Shown piece by piece: positions 7,377 through 15,403 of a stretch of 24,148 bases of DNA (position 1 is its first letter; every line of letters begins with the position of its first letter). A model generated the notes under the pieces. The model saw nothing but the letters and a program-made list of their open reading frames with translations, made no database searches and was not told where the DNA came from. This DNA is from Clostridia bacterium (lineage in GTDB: Bacteria; Bacillota; Clostridia; Christensenellales; CAG-138): NCBI GenBank assembly GCA_016296415.1, contig JAEDJH010000014.1:1-24148 (forward strand), given 5' to 3'. Made by a program: the position numbers and the translations under genes.

Positions 7377-7423
7377 GTACAGGGCTGTAGGTGCGATGCT
7401 GCGCTTATGGCCCTGTGCTTTTT
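7377..7423 (+). terminator. Rho-independent terminator of the Spo0A-C gene
   Basis: GTACAGGGC (7377-7385) pairs with GCCCTGTGC (7410-7418), 9 bp with one U-G pair, followed by TTTTT (7419-7423). The loop is 24 bases. Its T-run overlaps the stop codon of the convergent small gene. Confidence 0.7.
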
Positions 7424-7667
7424 ATCTGCCTTCCTTTATAAGAAACCACATATCCCGATGCTTGTCCCAATACAGCTCGGCGAGCTTCCCGTCAAACTCG
7501 ATAAAATAGCGGATGCACGGGCGAAAGCCCCACCTTATTTCGTCACGCCTGATCACCCGGTTCACCTTTGCCCTCGTGCCGGAGGCGCATACGAAAAAAG
7601 CGGGATTTACCTCCCCGTTGCTGTTAAAGTCCGCAAGGACCCTTGTTTGTCTGTTATAGCATTTCAT
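7422..7667 (-). CDS. Small conserved hypothetical protein, SOS-regulated; DinB-associated type
   Basis: This 81-aa protein has the layout 'YNRQTRVLADFNSNGEVNPA', then 'RAKVNRVIRRDEIRWGFRPC', 'IRYFIEFDGKLAELYWDK' and 'MWFLI'. From memory it resembles small clostridial proteins often encoded beside Y-family polymerase genes (pattern VLAxFxxxGxIxPl...yxIdrVldvr...G.RY.cri.g....L.ye...WFv); the function is unknown. Support for it being real comes from a ribosome binding site (GGAG, 7674-7677) before the ATG, and from a near-consensus promoter with a LexA box right upstream. That control fits a DNA-damage link. It is convergent with the Spo0A-C gene. Confidence 0.7.
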   Translation of the reverse strand: MKCYNRQTRVLADFNSNGEVNPAFFVCASGTRAKVNRVIRRDEIRWGFRPCIRYFIEFDGKLAELYWDKHRDMWFLIKEGR

Positions 7668-7695
7668 ATAACAGCTCCGCCCATCGAATAAAATA

Positions 7696-7707
7696 GAACA
7701 TTTGTTC
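7696..7707. promoter_or_regulatory. LexA (SOS) box
   Basis: GAACATTTGTTC is a perfect GAAC-N4-GTTC operator, the core of the Gram-positive LexA (DinR) box. It sits 6 bases downstream of the minus-strand -10 box, over the expected transcription start, where LexA binding would block initiation. Confidence 0.75.
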
Positions 7708-7713
7708 TGTTTT

Positions 7714-7742
7714 ATTATAAGCGCATTTTATGAGCGTGTAAA
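7714..7742 (-). promoter_or_regulatory. Sigma-A promoter of the SOS-regulated small gene
   Basis: On the minus strand, TTTACA (7742-7737), exactly 17 bases, and TATAAT (7719-7714). This is one mismatch from full consensus and directly abuts the LexA box. Confidence 0.7.
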
Positions 7743-7889
7743 GAGGGGAAAACAGGAAGTTTGAAGGGGGAGATATATTGCGGATTTGTATTTACTATCC
7801 GGCTTTGCGGGGATATACTAAAGCATAGGCTCGAAAGCGCAGGCTTTTGTGACGGGAGAATGAAATATCGGCAAAAAAACAAACTATAT

Positions 7890-7918
7890 TTGAGATTGGC
7901 GATATTCTGTGATATTAT
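7890..7918 (+). promoter_or_regulatory. Sigma-A promoter of ftsH
   Basis: TTGAGA (7890-7895), a 17-base spacer, and TATTAT (7913-7918); each box has one mismatch to consensus. The predicted start near 7925 leaves an ~84-base leader. Confidence 0.65.
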
Positions 7919-7930
7919 ATCAAGATAGCG

Positions 7931-7964
7931 GCAGGCCCTTTAACTTCAAAAAGATTGCGCCTGC
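7931..7964 (+). other. Hairpin in the ftsH 5' leader
   Basis: GCAGGC (7931-7936) pairs with GCCTGC (7959-7964), with a further CTTT/AAAG pairing inside. It would form close to the 5' end of the ftsH mRNA. No T-run follows, so a role in stability or regulation rather than termination is more likely. Confidence 0.35.
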
Positions 7965-8008
7965 ATTGGACTTGATAAGTTATGTATTGCTAAAATCAGG
8001 AGGACGAA

Positions 8009-10054
8009 TTGAAAAAGCATATTGGTACACTCATAACGATTGCGATGATCGTTATTCTGATAGTGGTTTTTTCGGGGGACGTTGCCTCGCTTTTCGGCGC
8101 AGGCCCGAAGGACCTGAACTATAAAGAGTTCATAAATACGGTTGAGGAGGACAATGTTGAGGCTGTCAAGGTGATTTCCACCACGCTTTACGGCGTTTAC
8201 AGGGACTCCCAAAACACCGCCGAGAGCCTTTTCAAGAAAAACAAGTACGACTTTTACTGCACCATACCCTCCAAAGAGGTTTTGTCGGAGAACCTTTCCG
8301 CTATCGTTGCGGCGAACACCGGCAAGGATGCTTCACTTATAACGCCGTCGGACTATCCGTTTGAGTACCGTGTGGAGGAAAAAACCTACTCGGTATTCGA
8401 GATGCTGCTGCCGTATATTTTATTGTTCGGTGCGGTGATACTGTTTATGTATTTCATGCTTAGGAATCAGGGCGGCGGAAAGCAGATGGCAAACTTCGGC
8501 AAGAGCCGCGCCCGTGCGACGATAGGAAATCAAAACAGGGTGCGCTTTGACGACGTGCAGGGCGCAGAGGAGGAAAAAGAGGAATTGAAGGAGGTCGTGG
8601 ACTTCCTCAAAAAGCCGAAGCGCTTTACGCAGATGGGTGCAAGGATACCCAAGGGCATATTGCTCGTAGGCCCTCCCGGCACGGGTAAAACGCTGCTTGC
8701 AAAGGCGGCGGCGGGCGAGGCGAACGTGCCGTTCTTCTCAATATCCGGCTCCGACTTTGTGGAGATGTTTGTCGGCGTCGGCGCAAGCCGTGTGAGGGAT
8801 TTGTTCAACACCGCCAAAAAGTGCGCACCTGCGCTTGTGTTCATAGACGAGATCGACGCCGTGGGCAGACAGAGGGGTGCGGGTCTCGGCGGCGGACACG
8901 ACGAGCGTGAGCAGACGCTGAATCAGCTTCTTGTGGAGATGGACGGCTTTGCAACCAACGAGGGAATAATAGTAATAGCGGCCACCAACCGTCCCGACAT
9001 ACTTGACCCCGCTTTGCTCCGTCCGGGACGCTTTGACAGGCAGATAACCGTAAACCGTCCCGACGTAAGGGGCAGGCAGGCGATACTTGAGCTGCACGGC
9101 AAAAACAAGCCCTTCGAGCCCGATGTGGACATGGCGGTCATTGCAAAGCTGACCCCGGGCTTCACGGGCGCAGACCTTGAAAACGTGCTCAACGAGGCGG
9201 CGATACTTGCAGCACGCTACGGAGAGGACAAGATAACAATGGCGGACGTAGAGGAAGCGATAACGAGGGTCATGATGGGTCCGGAAAAGCGCAGCCGCCT
9301 GATAAGCGACGAGGAAAAGCGTGTCACCGCATATCACGAGGTCGGTCACGCCATAATAGCGCATAAGCTGAAAAACTGCGATCCCGTACACGAGGTTTCG
9401 ATAATACCCAGAGGCATGGCGGCGGGATATACCACAACGCTCCCCGAAAACGACCATGTAAGGATGTCAAAGTCCAAGCTGCTCGATACCATGTGCATGA
9501 TATTGGGCGGTCGTGCGGCCGAGGCGGTTGCTTTGCCCGATATAGACGTGGGCGCATACAATGATCTGCAGCGTGCGAGCGCCCTTGCAAGGCGCATGGT
9601 GACGGAGTTCGGCATGAGCGATGCGATAGGTCCCGTGTTCCTCGGCGGACAGAACGAGGTGTTCCTCGGCAAGGAAATAGGGCATACGAGGGACTTCTCC
9701 GAGGATCTGGCGGCGAAGGTGGATACCGAAGTACGCAGGATACTCGAGGAGCAGTATGACCGTGCAAAGGCGATACTGACCGAGGAGCTGGATAAGCTCA
9801 ACGACATATCTCAAAAGCTCATCGACTACGAGCGCATAACCGGAGAGCAGTTTGCCGACCTGTACGATGGCAGGGAGATAGACATAAAGCCGGTTTCGGT
9901 GAGAGATGCCGAGCGAAACGAGCGCATCCGCAAGCGTGAGGAGGCGGAGAAGCAGGCAAAATCCGAGGATAAGCCCGACGATGACGGCAAGCCTGCGGAC
10001 GGCGACAAGCGCAGGGAGGATGACGAGCTTGCCGACCTTTTGACAAGGTACTGA
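8009..10054 (+). CDS. ftsH: ATP-dependent zinc metalloprotease FtsH
   Basis: This 681-aa membrane AAA+ protease degrades misassembled membrane proteins and short-lived regulators as a hexamer. In order: TM1 (residues ~4-22), an extracytoplasmic segment (~23-128), TM2 (~129-151), and the AAA domain with Walker A GPPGTGKT (221-228), Walker B LVFIDEID and the second region of homology ATNRPDILDPALLRPGRFDR. The zinc protease domain has HEVGH (443-447). The third zinc ligand region reads VGAYNDLQRA instead of the usual TGASNDLxxA, but the Asp is kept. The C-terminal ~45 residues are highly charged and low in complexity. The start is TTG 8009, 5 bases after AGGAGG (7998-8003). It is followed 132 bases later by dinB. 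Confidence 0.97.
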   Translation: MKKHIGTLITIAMIVILIVVFSGDVASLFGAGPKDLNYKEFINTVEEDNVEAVKVISTTLYGVYRDSQNTAESLFKKNKYDFYCTIPSKEVLSENLSAIVAANTGKDASLITPSDYPFEYRVEEKTYSVFEMLLPYILLFGAVILFMYFMLRNQGGGKQMANFGKSRARATIGNQNRVRFDDVQGAEEEKEELKEVVDFLKKPKRFTQMGARIPKGILLVGPPGTGKTLLAKAAAGEANVPFFSISGSDFVEMFVGVGASRVRDLFNTAKKCAPALVFIDEIDAVGRQRGAGLGGGHDEREQTLNQLLVEMDGFATNEGIIVIAATNRPDILDPALLRPGRFDRQITVNRPDVRGRQAILELHGKNKPFEPDVDMAVIAKLTPGFTGADLENVLNEAAILAARYGEDKITMADVEEAITRVMMGPEKRSRLISDEEKRVTAYHEVGHAIIAHKLKNCDPVHEVSIIPRGMAAGYTTTLPENDHVRMSKSKLLDTMCMILGGRAAEAVALPDIDVGAYNDLQRASALARRMVTEFGMSDAIGPVFLGGQNEVFLGKEIGHTRDFSEDLAAKVDTEVRRILEEQYDRAKAILTEELDKLNDISQKLIDYERITGEQFADLYDGREIDIKPVSVRDAERNERIRKREEAEKQAKSEDKPDDDGKPADGDKRREDDELADLLTRY

Positions 10055-10070
10055 GGCTGACTGAATTTTT

Positions 10071-10117
10071 GGACGGGAGAGGTTTAAACGGCTTTTTCCG
10101 TCCTTTGTTTATAAACC
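10071..10117 (+). other. Overlapping hairpins between ftsH and dinB
   Basis: GGACGG (10071-10076) can pair with CCGTCC (10098-10103), followed by TTTGTTT, a terminator-like arrangement with a long loop. A shorter ACGG/CCGT hairpin (10088-10091/10098-10101) and an outer GGTTTA/TAAACC pairing (10081-10086/10112-10117) compete with it. It is probably a weak or regulated terminator of ftsH. Confidence 0.4.
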
Positions 10118-10158
10118 TTGTTCAAAAATACCGACCGAAGGAAGCGGCTGTGACGATG

Positions 10159-10180
10159 CCGCCGACCTCGGCGGAGGGAG
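10159..10180 (+). promoter_or_regulatory. Hairpin overlapping the dinB Shine-Dalgarno sequence
   Basis: CCGCCGA (10159-10165) is complementary to TCGGCGG (10168-10174). The 3' arm includes the first bases of the ribosome binding site GGAGGGAG (10173-10180). The hairpin would partly mask it and could damp translation of the polymerase. Confidence 0.45.
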
Positions 10181-10186
10181 ACGGAC

Positions 10187-11395
10187 ATGAGCATATTGCA
10201 CGTAGATTTGAACTCATTTTATGCACATTGCTCCATACTTGCAAGCAACGGCAAGTACAGCTTTGACTCGCCCGTAATAATCGGCGGCGATCCGAGAAAG
10301 CGGCACGGGATAGTGCTCGCCGCAACGTATCCCGTCAAGAAAAAGGGCGTCCATGCGGCGATGACGCTGAGAGAGGCGTGTGAGCTGTGCCCCGAGGCGG
10401 CGGTCCTGCCCGGCGACCATAAGCTGTACACCGAATACTCAAGGCGGTTTATGCGAATTATTAAGGAATATTCGCCGCTTGTGATGCGCTTTGGAATAGA
10501 CGAGGCGTATATAGACTACACGGGCTGCGAGCACATATTCGGCCCGCCCGAGGAGGTTGCGCACATAATAAGGGAGAGGGTAAAGCGTGAAATAGGGCTT
10601 ACCGTGTCGGTGGGCGTTGGCGACAATATGCTTATGGCGAAAATGGGTTCGGATTACAAAAAGCCCGATGCCGTAACGGTTGTCACGAAGGAGTTTTGGG
10701 ATGAGCATATAAAACCGCTTGCCGTTGACAGGCTGATGTACGTGGGGCATGCGAGCGCAAAAAAACTCAATGAGCTCGGTATATTTACGATAGGTCAGCT
10801 TGCCTCACTCAGCCCGAATGTGCTCAAGGGTCTGTTCGGGGCTGTTGGGCAGGATATGTGGCTGCACGCAAACGGCGTGGACGAGCGAAGGATAACCTTC
10901 GAGGATGAGGCGCAAAAGAGCATCAGCTCGGCGGTGACGCTCCCCGGAGATATTCAAAGCAGGGACGAGCTTACCGCCGCACTCCTTACGCAGGTGGACA
11001 AGGTTGCGTACAGGCTCAGGAGCATGGGCATGAAGGCGTGCTGTGTGGGCGTGAGCGTGCGTTATAAGGACTTGACAAACAGGAGCAGGCAGACAAGGCT
11101 GAGAACCGCAACGGACGTTACCGATGAGCTGTATGCGGAGGCAAAGCAGCTTATTTTACCGCTTTATGCCGAAAAACCGATACGGCAGGTGGGCGTCAAG
11201 GTGGCGCAGCTTACGGATGGCGCAGAGCAGCTTTCGCTGTTTGGGGAAAAGGAGCACGAGAGAAAAAGAAGCATGGATCTGGCGGTGGACGAACTCAGAA
11301 AGCGCTTCGGCACGGGCATAGTGCTGAGGGGAAGCACCGTGAAGCATGGGCTGAGGGACGATGCGGAGGATGATTTTTCGCCGTTCTCAAGATGA
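10187..11395 (+). CDS. dinB: DNA polymerase IV (Y-family translesion polymerase)
   Basis: This 402-aa protein has all the Y-family features. The palm metal ligand is in HVDLNSFYA at the N-terminus (Asp7), and the catalytic pair Asp105-Glu106 lies in GIDEAYID, where most homologues have SIDE. The thumb helix-hairpin-helix region is 'MYVGHASAKKLNELGIFTIGQLASL', followed by the little finger. The beta-clamp binding motif QLSLF is at 348-352 near the C-terminus. It performs error-prone bypass and extension at stalled forks. The ribosome binding site GGAGGGAG (10173-10180) ends 6 bases before the ATG. I find no clear LexA box just upstream, in contrast to the small SOS-boxed gene at 7422. A terminator follows. 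Confidence 0.95.
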   Translation: MSILHVDLNSFYAHCSILASNGKYSFDSPVIIGGDPRKRHGIVLAATYPVKKKGVHAAMTLREACELCPEAAVLPGDHKLYTEYSRRFMRIIKEYSPLVMRFGIDEAYIDYTGCEHIFGPPEEVAHIIRERVKREIGLTVSVGVGDNMLMAKMGSDYKKPDAVTVVTKEFWDEHIKPLAVDRLMYVGHASAKKLNELGIFTIGQLASLSPNVLKGLFGAVGQDMWLHANGVDERRITFEDEAQKSISSAVTLPGDIQSRDELTAALLTQVDKVAYRLRSMGMKACCVGVSVRYKDLTNRSRQTRLRTATDVTDELYAEAKQLILPLYAEKPIRQVGVKVAQLTDGAEQLSLFGEKEHERKRSMDLAVDELRKRFGTGIVLRGSTVKHGLRDDAEDDFSPFSR

Positions 11396-11412
11396 AATAT
11401 ATTTTGAAAAAT

Positions 11413-11443
11413 GACGGATTTTTGTATAAACCGTCTTTTTTTT
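11413..11443 (+). terminator. Rho-independent terminator of dinB
   Basis: GACGG (11413-11417) pairs with CCGTC (11431-11435). Past a bulged A the stem can extend with TTT/AAA, and eight Ts follow (11436-11443). Confidence 0.75.
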
Positions 11444-11471
11444 GAATGAATTTGATGGTATTGTGTATTTT
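11442..11471 (+). promoter_or_regulatory. Candidate promoter of the Na/Pi cotransporter
   Basis: TTGAAT (11442-11447), 18 bases, then TATTTT (11466-11471). It starts at the end of the dinB terminator and lies 30 bases before the gene. The -10 box matches at only four positions. Confidence 0.35.
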
Positions 11472-11501
11472 GGAAAGGGTTCACCAAGGAGGAATTTAAC
11501 T

Positions 11502-13286
11502 TTGGATATATTCACGATAATAGGTCTGCTCGGCGGTCTTGCCATGTTCCTTTACGGAATGGAGGTAATGGGCGACGGGCTTAAGCACAGCTCTGCGGCA
11601 ACGCTCAAAAAGGTACTTGAAAAGGCGACCAAAAACGTCGTTTTGGGCGTGCTCACGGGCGTCCTTGTAACCGGCGTGATACAAAGCTCCACCGCAACGA
11701 TAGTGCTGACGGTCGGCTTGATGGGTGCGGGCGTGTTCAATCTTCGCCAGGCGACCTCGATAGTAATGGGCGCAAATATAGGTACGACCATTACGGCGCA
11801 GATAATACGACTTATGGATATAGATTCGTCGGGCAATATGGTGCTTGAGTTTTTCAAGCCCGGCACGCTCGGACCGATCGCATTGATAATCGGAATAATT
11901 TTAATAATGTTCATCAAGTCGAAAAACACAAAGATGACGGGTGCGATACTTATGGGGCTCGGTCTTGTTTTCGTGGGACTTGTAACGATGACGGATGCGG
12001 TAAAGCCGCTTGCGGAGTCGGAGCTGTTCGTGGAGATACTCAACCGCTTCTCGCAGATACCCGTGCTGGGCATACTTGCGGGACTTGTCATAACGGTTAT
12101 AATTCAAAGCTCCTCGGCAACGGTGGGTATTTTGCAGGCATTGTCGGTTACGGGTGCAATGACGTTTAACATGATATACCCTGTGGTAATGGGTATCAAC
12201 CTCGGAACGTGCATAACCACGGCAATGGTCTGCTCGATAGGCTCGTCAAGGGATGCAAAGAGGGTAGGCGTGGTTCATATTGTGTTCAACGTTATCGGCA
12301 CGGTACTGTTTATGATAGGTATTGAGATAATCAAAGCCGTGGGGCTTTTGGATGCGGACTTCTGGACAAGAACGGTAAACAGCGGCAATATTGCCAACTT
12401 CCAGACCGTATTCAATTTGGTCACGGCCGTTGTGCTTATTCCGTTTACATCGCTGCTTATGAAAATATCCATGCTTGTTGTGCGCTCAAAGGACGAGGAT
12501 ATCGACGATGTTTCCCCACTTAAGGCGCTGGACGAAAAACTGTTCGTTGCGCCGGCTTTGGCAATGAAGCAGGTACACGAATCCGTGGCGAGCATGGCGG
12601 AGCTTGCAAAGAAAAACATATCGCTCGGCTTTTTGCAGCTTTCCGCATTCTCGGAGGAGCGTCGGGACGTTATAGAGAGGCGTGAGGGCTATATAGACGA
12701 GTTTGCCGATGCGGCGGACAACTTCCTTGTAAAGCTTTCGCCGCATATCGAGGGCGAATATGAAAACCGCAATATGAATCTTTTGATACAGGCGGTAGGA
12801 GATTTTGAGCGTATAGGCGACTATGCGGTAAACATTGAGGAGTTTGCCAAAAAGCTTTCGGATGACAAGCTTTCCTTCTCGGAGAGTGCGCTCAAGGAGC
12901 TTGCGGTCGTGAAGAGCGCCGTTGAGGAGATAATAGATACCACGGTGGAGGCGTTTAAGGAGAGTGACAGCGAGCTTGCAAGCCGCATTGAGCCCCTTGA
13001 GGAGGTAATAGACGAGCTTGTCGACTTGCTCAAGGACAGGCACATGGACAGGCTTAAAAAGGGCAAATGCACGGTCAGCGCAGGTCTGGTGTTTATCGAA
13101 ACGCTCACCAATGCGGAGCGTGCCGCCGACCAATGCTCGAACATCGGGCTCTACATAATGGGCTGTACTAATGAAGAAATCCTGCCCAACCGTCACTCGT
13201 ACCTGAGGGAGCTGCACAAGGCGGAGGATCCCCGGTACAGGGCGGAGTTTGAGCAGAAAAGGGCCGCATATCTTTCCGAAATTTAA
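11502..13286 (+). CDS. Na/Pi cotransporter family protein with C-terminal PhoU-like domain
   Basis: This 594-aa protein imports phosphate with sodium. The N-terminal ~325 residues are multi-spanning and contain the two inverted-repeat signatures of the NptA/SLC34 family, QSSTAT (61-66) and QSSSAT (202-207). GANIGTTITAQ and GINLGTCITTAM follow in each half. The C-terminal ~240 residues are soluble and helical with a PhoU-like pattern (NLLIQAVGDFERIGDYAVNIEE), likely linking uptake to phosphate status. The start is TTG 11502, 9 bases after AAGGAGG (11486-11492). An in-frame upstream TTG (11442) lies in the terminator and is rejected. A terminator follows the gene. Confidence 0.93.
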   Translation: MDIFTIIGLLGGLAMFLYGMEVMGDGLKHSSAATLKKVLEKATKNVVLGVLTGVLVTGVIQSSTATIVLTVGLMGAGVFNLRQATSIVMGANIGTTITAQIIRLMDIDSSGNMVLEFFKPGTLGPIALIIGIILIMFIKSKNTKMTGAILMGLGLVFVGLVTMTDAVKPLAESELFVEILNRFSQIPVLGILAGLVITVIIQSSSATVGILQALSVTGAMTFNMIYPVVMGINLGTCITTAMVCSIGSSRDAKRVGVVHIVFNVIGTVLFMIGIEIIKAVGLLDADFWTRTVNSGNIANFQTVFNLVTAVVLIPFTSLLMKISMLVVRSKDEDIDDVSPLKALDEKLFVAPALAMKQVHESVASMAELAKKNISLGFLQLSAFSEERRDVIERREGYIDEFADAADNFLVKLSPHIEGEYENRNMNLLIQAVGDFERIGDYAVNIEEFAKKLSDDKLSFSESALKELAVVKSAVEEIIDTTVEAFKESDSELASRIEPLEEVIDELVDLLKDRHMDRLKKGKCTVSAGLVFIETLTNAERAADQCSNIGLYIMGCTNEEILPNRHSYLRELHKAEDPRYRAEFEQKRAAYLSEI

Positions 13287-13303
13287 GCCGTGCTTATATG
13301 AAA

Positions 13304-13338
13304 CCGCCTGCGGCAAATGCTGTCGGGCGGCTTTTTTT
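13304..13338 (+). terminator. Rho-independent terminator of the Na/Pi cotransporter
   Basis: CCGCC (13304-13308) pairs with GGCGG (13326-13330), with an inner CGGCA/TGCTG pairing. TTTTTTT follows (13332-13338). Confidence 0.8.
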
Positions 13339-13342
13339 ATAC

Positions 13343-13371
13343 TTGAATGAAACGGAATAAATACATATAAT
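13343..13371 (+). promoter_or_regulatory. Sigma-A promoter of the HD-domain/tsaD operon
   Basis: TTGAAT (13343-13348), exactly 17 bases, and a perfect TATAAT (13366-13371), 19 bases before the ATG. The next three genes have no clear promoter, so this probably drives all four. Confidence 0.7.
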
Positions 13372-13390
13372 AAACAGTGGAGGTGACAGC

Positions 13391-14050
13391 ATGATAACTT
13401 ATGACGATATAAGGCGTTTGCCTGTTGTAAATACATATATAAGAAAGGCGGACGAGTCGCTCACGGCATTGGGCTATACGGAGCATAGCTTTGCCCATGT
13501 ATCTATGGTGGCCGAAACCGCAAAATACATACTTGAAACCCTCGGTTACCCCGAGCGGGACTTGGAATTGGCGCAGATAGCGGCTTATCTTCACGACATA
13601 GGAAACCTTGTCAACCGCTCCGAGCATTCGCAAAGCGGCGCAATAATGGCGTTCAGGATATTGTCGGAGCTTGGCATGGACGCCGAGGAGGTGGCAACGA
13701 TAGCCACGGCGATAGGCAATCACGACGAGGGGACGGGCATACCGGTAAACCCGATCGCCGCTGCGTTGATAATTGCGGACAAAACCGACGTAAGGCGCAG
13801 CCGTGTGCGAAACAACGATGAAACAAAATTTGACATACACGACAGGGTAAATTACTCCGTGCGTGAGTCGCTTGTAAAAATTAACCAGGAAAAAACAATA
13901 ATCAAGCTGAAGCTTTCCATAGATACGAGATATTGCTCGGTGATGGACTATTTTGAAATATTCCTTTCCCGAATGATACTTTGCAGAAAAGCGGCGGAGA
14001 AATTGGGGCTTCAGTTTAAGCTGATAATAAACGAGCAGCAGCTTATATAA
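13391..14050 (+). CDS. HD-domain phosphohydrolase
   Basis: This 219-aa protein has the metal ligands of the HD superfamily: His32/His36 in EHSFAH, the His-Asp doublet at 68-69 in YLHDIGN, a further His at 79 in SEHS, His111-Asp112 in GNHDEG, and Asp130/Asp133 in IADKTD. The extra histidines suggest a binuclear metal centre, as in HD proteins acting on nucleotides or cyclic dinucleotides; the substrate cannot be read from the sequence. The C-terminal ~80 residues (from IHDRVNYSV) form an extra domain. GGAGG (13379-13383) precedes the ATG. It leads an operon with the HutD, DUF1461 and TsaD genes; the first gap is 14 bases. Confidence 0.85.
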   Translation: MITYDDIRRLPVVNTYIRKADESLTALGYTEHSFAHVSMVAETAKYILETLGYPERDLELAQIAAYLHDIGNLVNRSEHSQSGAIMAFRILSELGMDAEEVATIATAIGNHDEGTGIPVNPIAAALIIADKTDVRRSRVRNNDETKFDIHDRVNYSVRESLVKINQEKTIIKLKLSIDTRYCSVMDYFEIFLSRMILCRKAAEKLGLQFKLIINEQQLI

Positions 14051-14064
14051 AGCGGAGGCAGTGT

Positions 14065-14643
14065 GTGATATTTACTCTTAAACGAAGGCAGGATATGAAT
14101 ACGACCGTCTGGAGCGGCGGCACAACGACCCAGATCGCGATTTTTCCGCAGGACGCAAGCTATGCTGACAGAAAATTCGGCTGGCGTGTGAGCTCGGCCG
14201 TGGTGGAGGCGGAGCGCTCGGTTTTCACGCCCCTGCCCGATTATAACCGCTATATCGCCGTGACGGATGGCGAAATTGAGCTTATCCATAAGGAATCGGG
14301 CACGGATACAGCCCTGCGCCTGCCGCCGTACGTTCCGCATTATTTTGACGGAGGCGTTGAAACCGAGAGCATAGGCTGTGCAAAGGATTTCAACCTGATG
14401 CTCCGAAAAGGCGAATTTGATGGTAAAATAGGTTTTTCGGAGGGCGAGACGGAGCTGTGTTTCGAAAGAGACTGCGTATGCGTCATATATGCGCTTTCCG
14501 ATGCAAGGCTCTGCTTTGACTCGGAGTCTGCCGATATTTCCTCCGGCGAAGCGGCGATAGCAGAGGTACAAAAAGGCGGCCGCATTGCCATAAATGGTGC
14601 GGCGGCGTATGCGTGGGTTCACGCCTGTGCGAATGCTGAATAA
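14065..14643 (+). CDS. HutD/Ves family cupin-like protein
   Basis: This 192-aa protein begins, like HutD, with a short lead then 'TTVWSGGTTTQIAIFP', which corresponds to the family phrase PWKNGGGxTxEIAxFP. 'FGWRVSSAVVE', 'FTPLPDYNRYIAVTDGEIEL' and a later HYFDGG segment follow. HutD proteins are double beta-barrels that bind small molecules and are linked to histidine utilisation, but no hut gene is in the window, so the role here is open. The start is GTG 14065, 6 bases after GGAGG (14054-14058), which places the conserved motif at the usual distance from the N-terminus. It lies 14 bases after the HD gene and is probably co-transcribed. Confidence 0.82.
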   Translation: MIFTLKRRQDMNTTVWSGGTTTQIAIFPQDASYADRKFGWRVSSAVVEAERSVFTPLPDYNRYIAVTDGEIELIHKESGTDTALRLPPYVPHYFDGGVETESIGCAKDFNLMLRKGEFDGKIGFSEGETELCFERDCVCVIYALSDARLCFDSESADISSGEAAIAEVQKGGRIAINGAAAYAWVHACANAE

Positions 14644-14695
14644 GCTGCGCCGCACATTAACACGGGGACAGAAAGCCAAAGGAGAATCCAAAACC

Positions 14696-15403
14696 GTGAA
14701 AAAGCAAAAAAATACCATTCTTACCGTATTGGCGTCGGCGGCATCCTTCTTTTTGGTCATCGCAATGCTTTTCAGCGCACTTTCGCTGGTGATGAACAGC
14801 GAAAAAAGGCACAGGAGGGAATATGAGCGGCTAAATGTTGCCGACTTCATGGGCATGAGCGACGAGGATATAGTGCGCTCGCTGATGCGCCTTGTCGATT
14901 ACATGGAGGGCAGGGTGGATGACATTGTGGTCGAGGTCACGGTTTATGGCGAAAGGACGGCAATGTTCAACGAGCGTGAGACCATGCACATGGTCGATGT
15001 AAGGACGCTTTACCAAGCATGGCGTACCGCAAGCTGTATAATGTACGGCTTTGCCGCCGTCGTGCTTGCCGCTTTGATAGCCGTGTTCGGCAAAAGGTGG
15101 TATGTGCCTGCTTCCAAGGGCTTCATAATAGGCTTCGCTGCGTTTGCCGCCATGCTTTTGGCAATAGGTGCGTATGCGGTTATCGACTTTAACTCGTTCT
15201 GGACGAGCTTCCATCTGCTGTTTTTCAGCAACGACCTTTGGCTTCTCGACCCTGCGGAAAGCCGCATGATAAATATGTTCCCGATAGAGTTTTTCTCGAA
15301 CATAATAATCAACTTCGTGCTCATATTCGCGCCCGTGTCCGTTATGATGCTGGTGCTTTCGATAATTGCCCGTGTAAGGGTCAAAAAGGAAAAAGTGCAA
15401 TGA
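14696..15403 (+). CDS. TIGR01906/DUF1461 family integral membrane protein
   Basis: This 235-aa protein has four predicted membrane spans (residues ~8-33, 112-130, 143-163 and 206-226). Between spans 1 and 2 is a soluble loop with FNERETMHMVDVR. Before span 4 is the family signature FWTSFHLLFFSNDLWLLDP followed by MFPIEFF. The function of the family is not established. The start is GTG 14696 after AAAGGAGA (14678-14685), which puts the first membrane span where homologues have it. An upstream in-frame ATG (14633) overlaps the HutD gene and lacks a ribosome binding site. Its stop overlaps the tsaD start (ATGA), so the two are translationally coupled. Confidence 0.85.
   Translation: MKKQKNTILTVLASAASFFLVIAMLFSALSLVMNSEKRHRREYERLNVADFMGMSDEDIVRSLMRLVDYMEGRVDDIVVEVTVYGERTAMFNERETMHMVDVRTLYQAWRTASCIMYGFAAVVLAALIAVFGKRWYVPASKGFIIGFAAFAAMLLAIGAYAVIDFNSFWTSFHLLFFSNDLWLLDPAESRMINMFPIEFFSNIIINFVLIFAPVSVMMLVLSIIARVRVKKEKVQ

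Larger units (their letters stand above)
7668..8008. other. 341-base gap between the SOS-boxed small gene and ftsH
   Basis: The left part (7674-7742) holds the ribosome binding site, LexA box and promoter of the minus-strand gene. The right part (7890-8008) holds the ftsH promoter, a leader hairpin and the ribosome binding site. Between 7743 and 7889 I see only short unsupported frames, such as a 16-codon TTG frame after GGGGGAGA, and no recognisable element. Confidence 0.6.

Noticed and set aside
7909..8124. 71-codon plus-strand frame covering the ftsH start
   Set aside because: Out of frame with ftsH and overlapping its promoter and start; no ribosome binding site.
10087..10118. LexA box upstream of dinB
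   Set aside because: CCTTGTTC resembles half of a LexA site, but the GAAC half is missing.
12486..13436. 316-codon open frame on the minus strand
   Set aside because: It is antisense to the PhoU-like part of the phosphate transporter and runs through its terminator.
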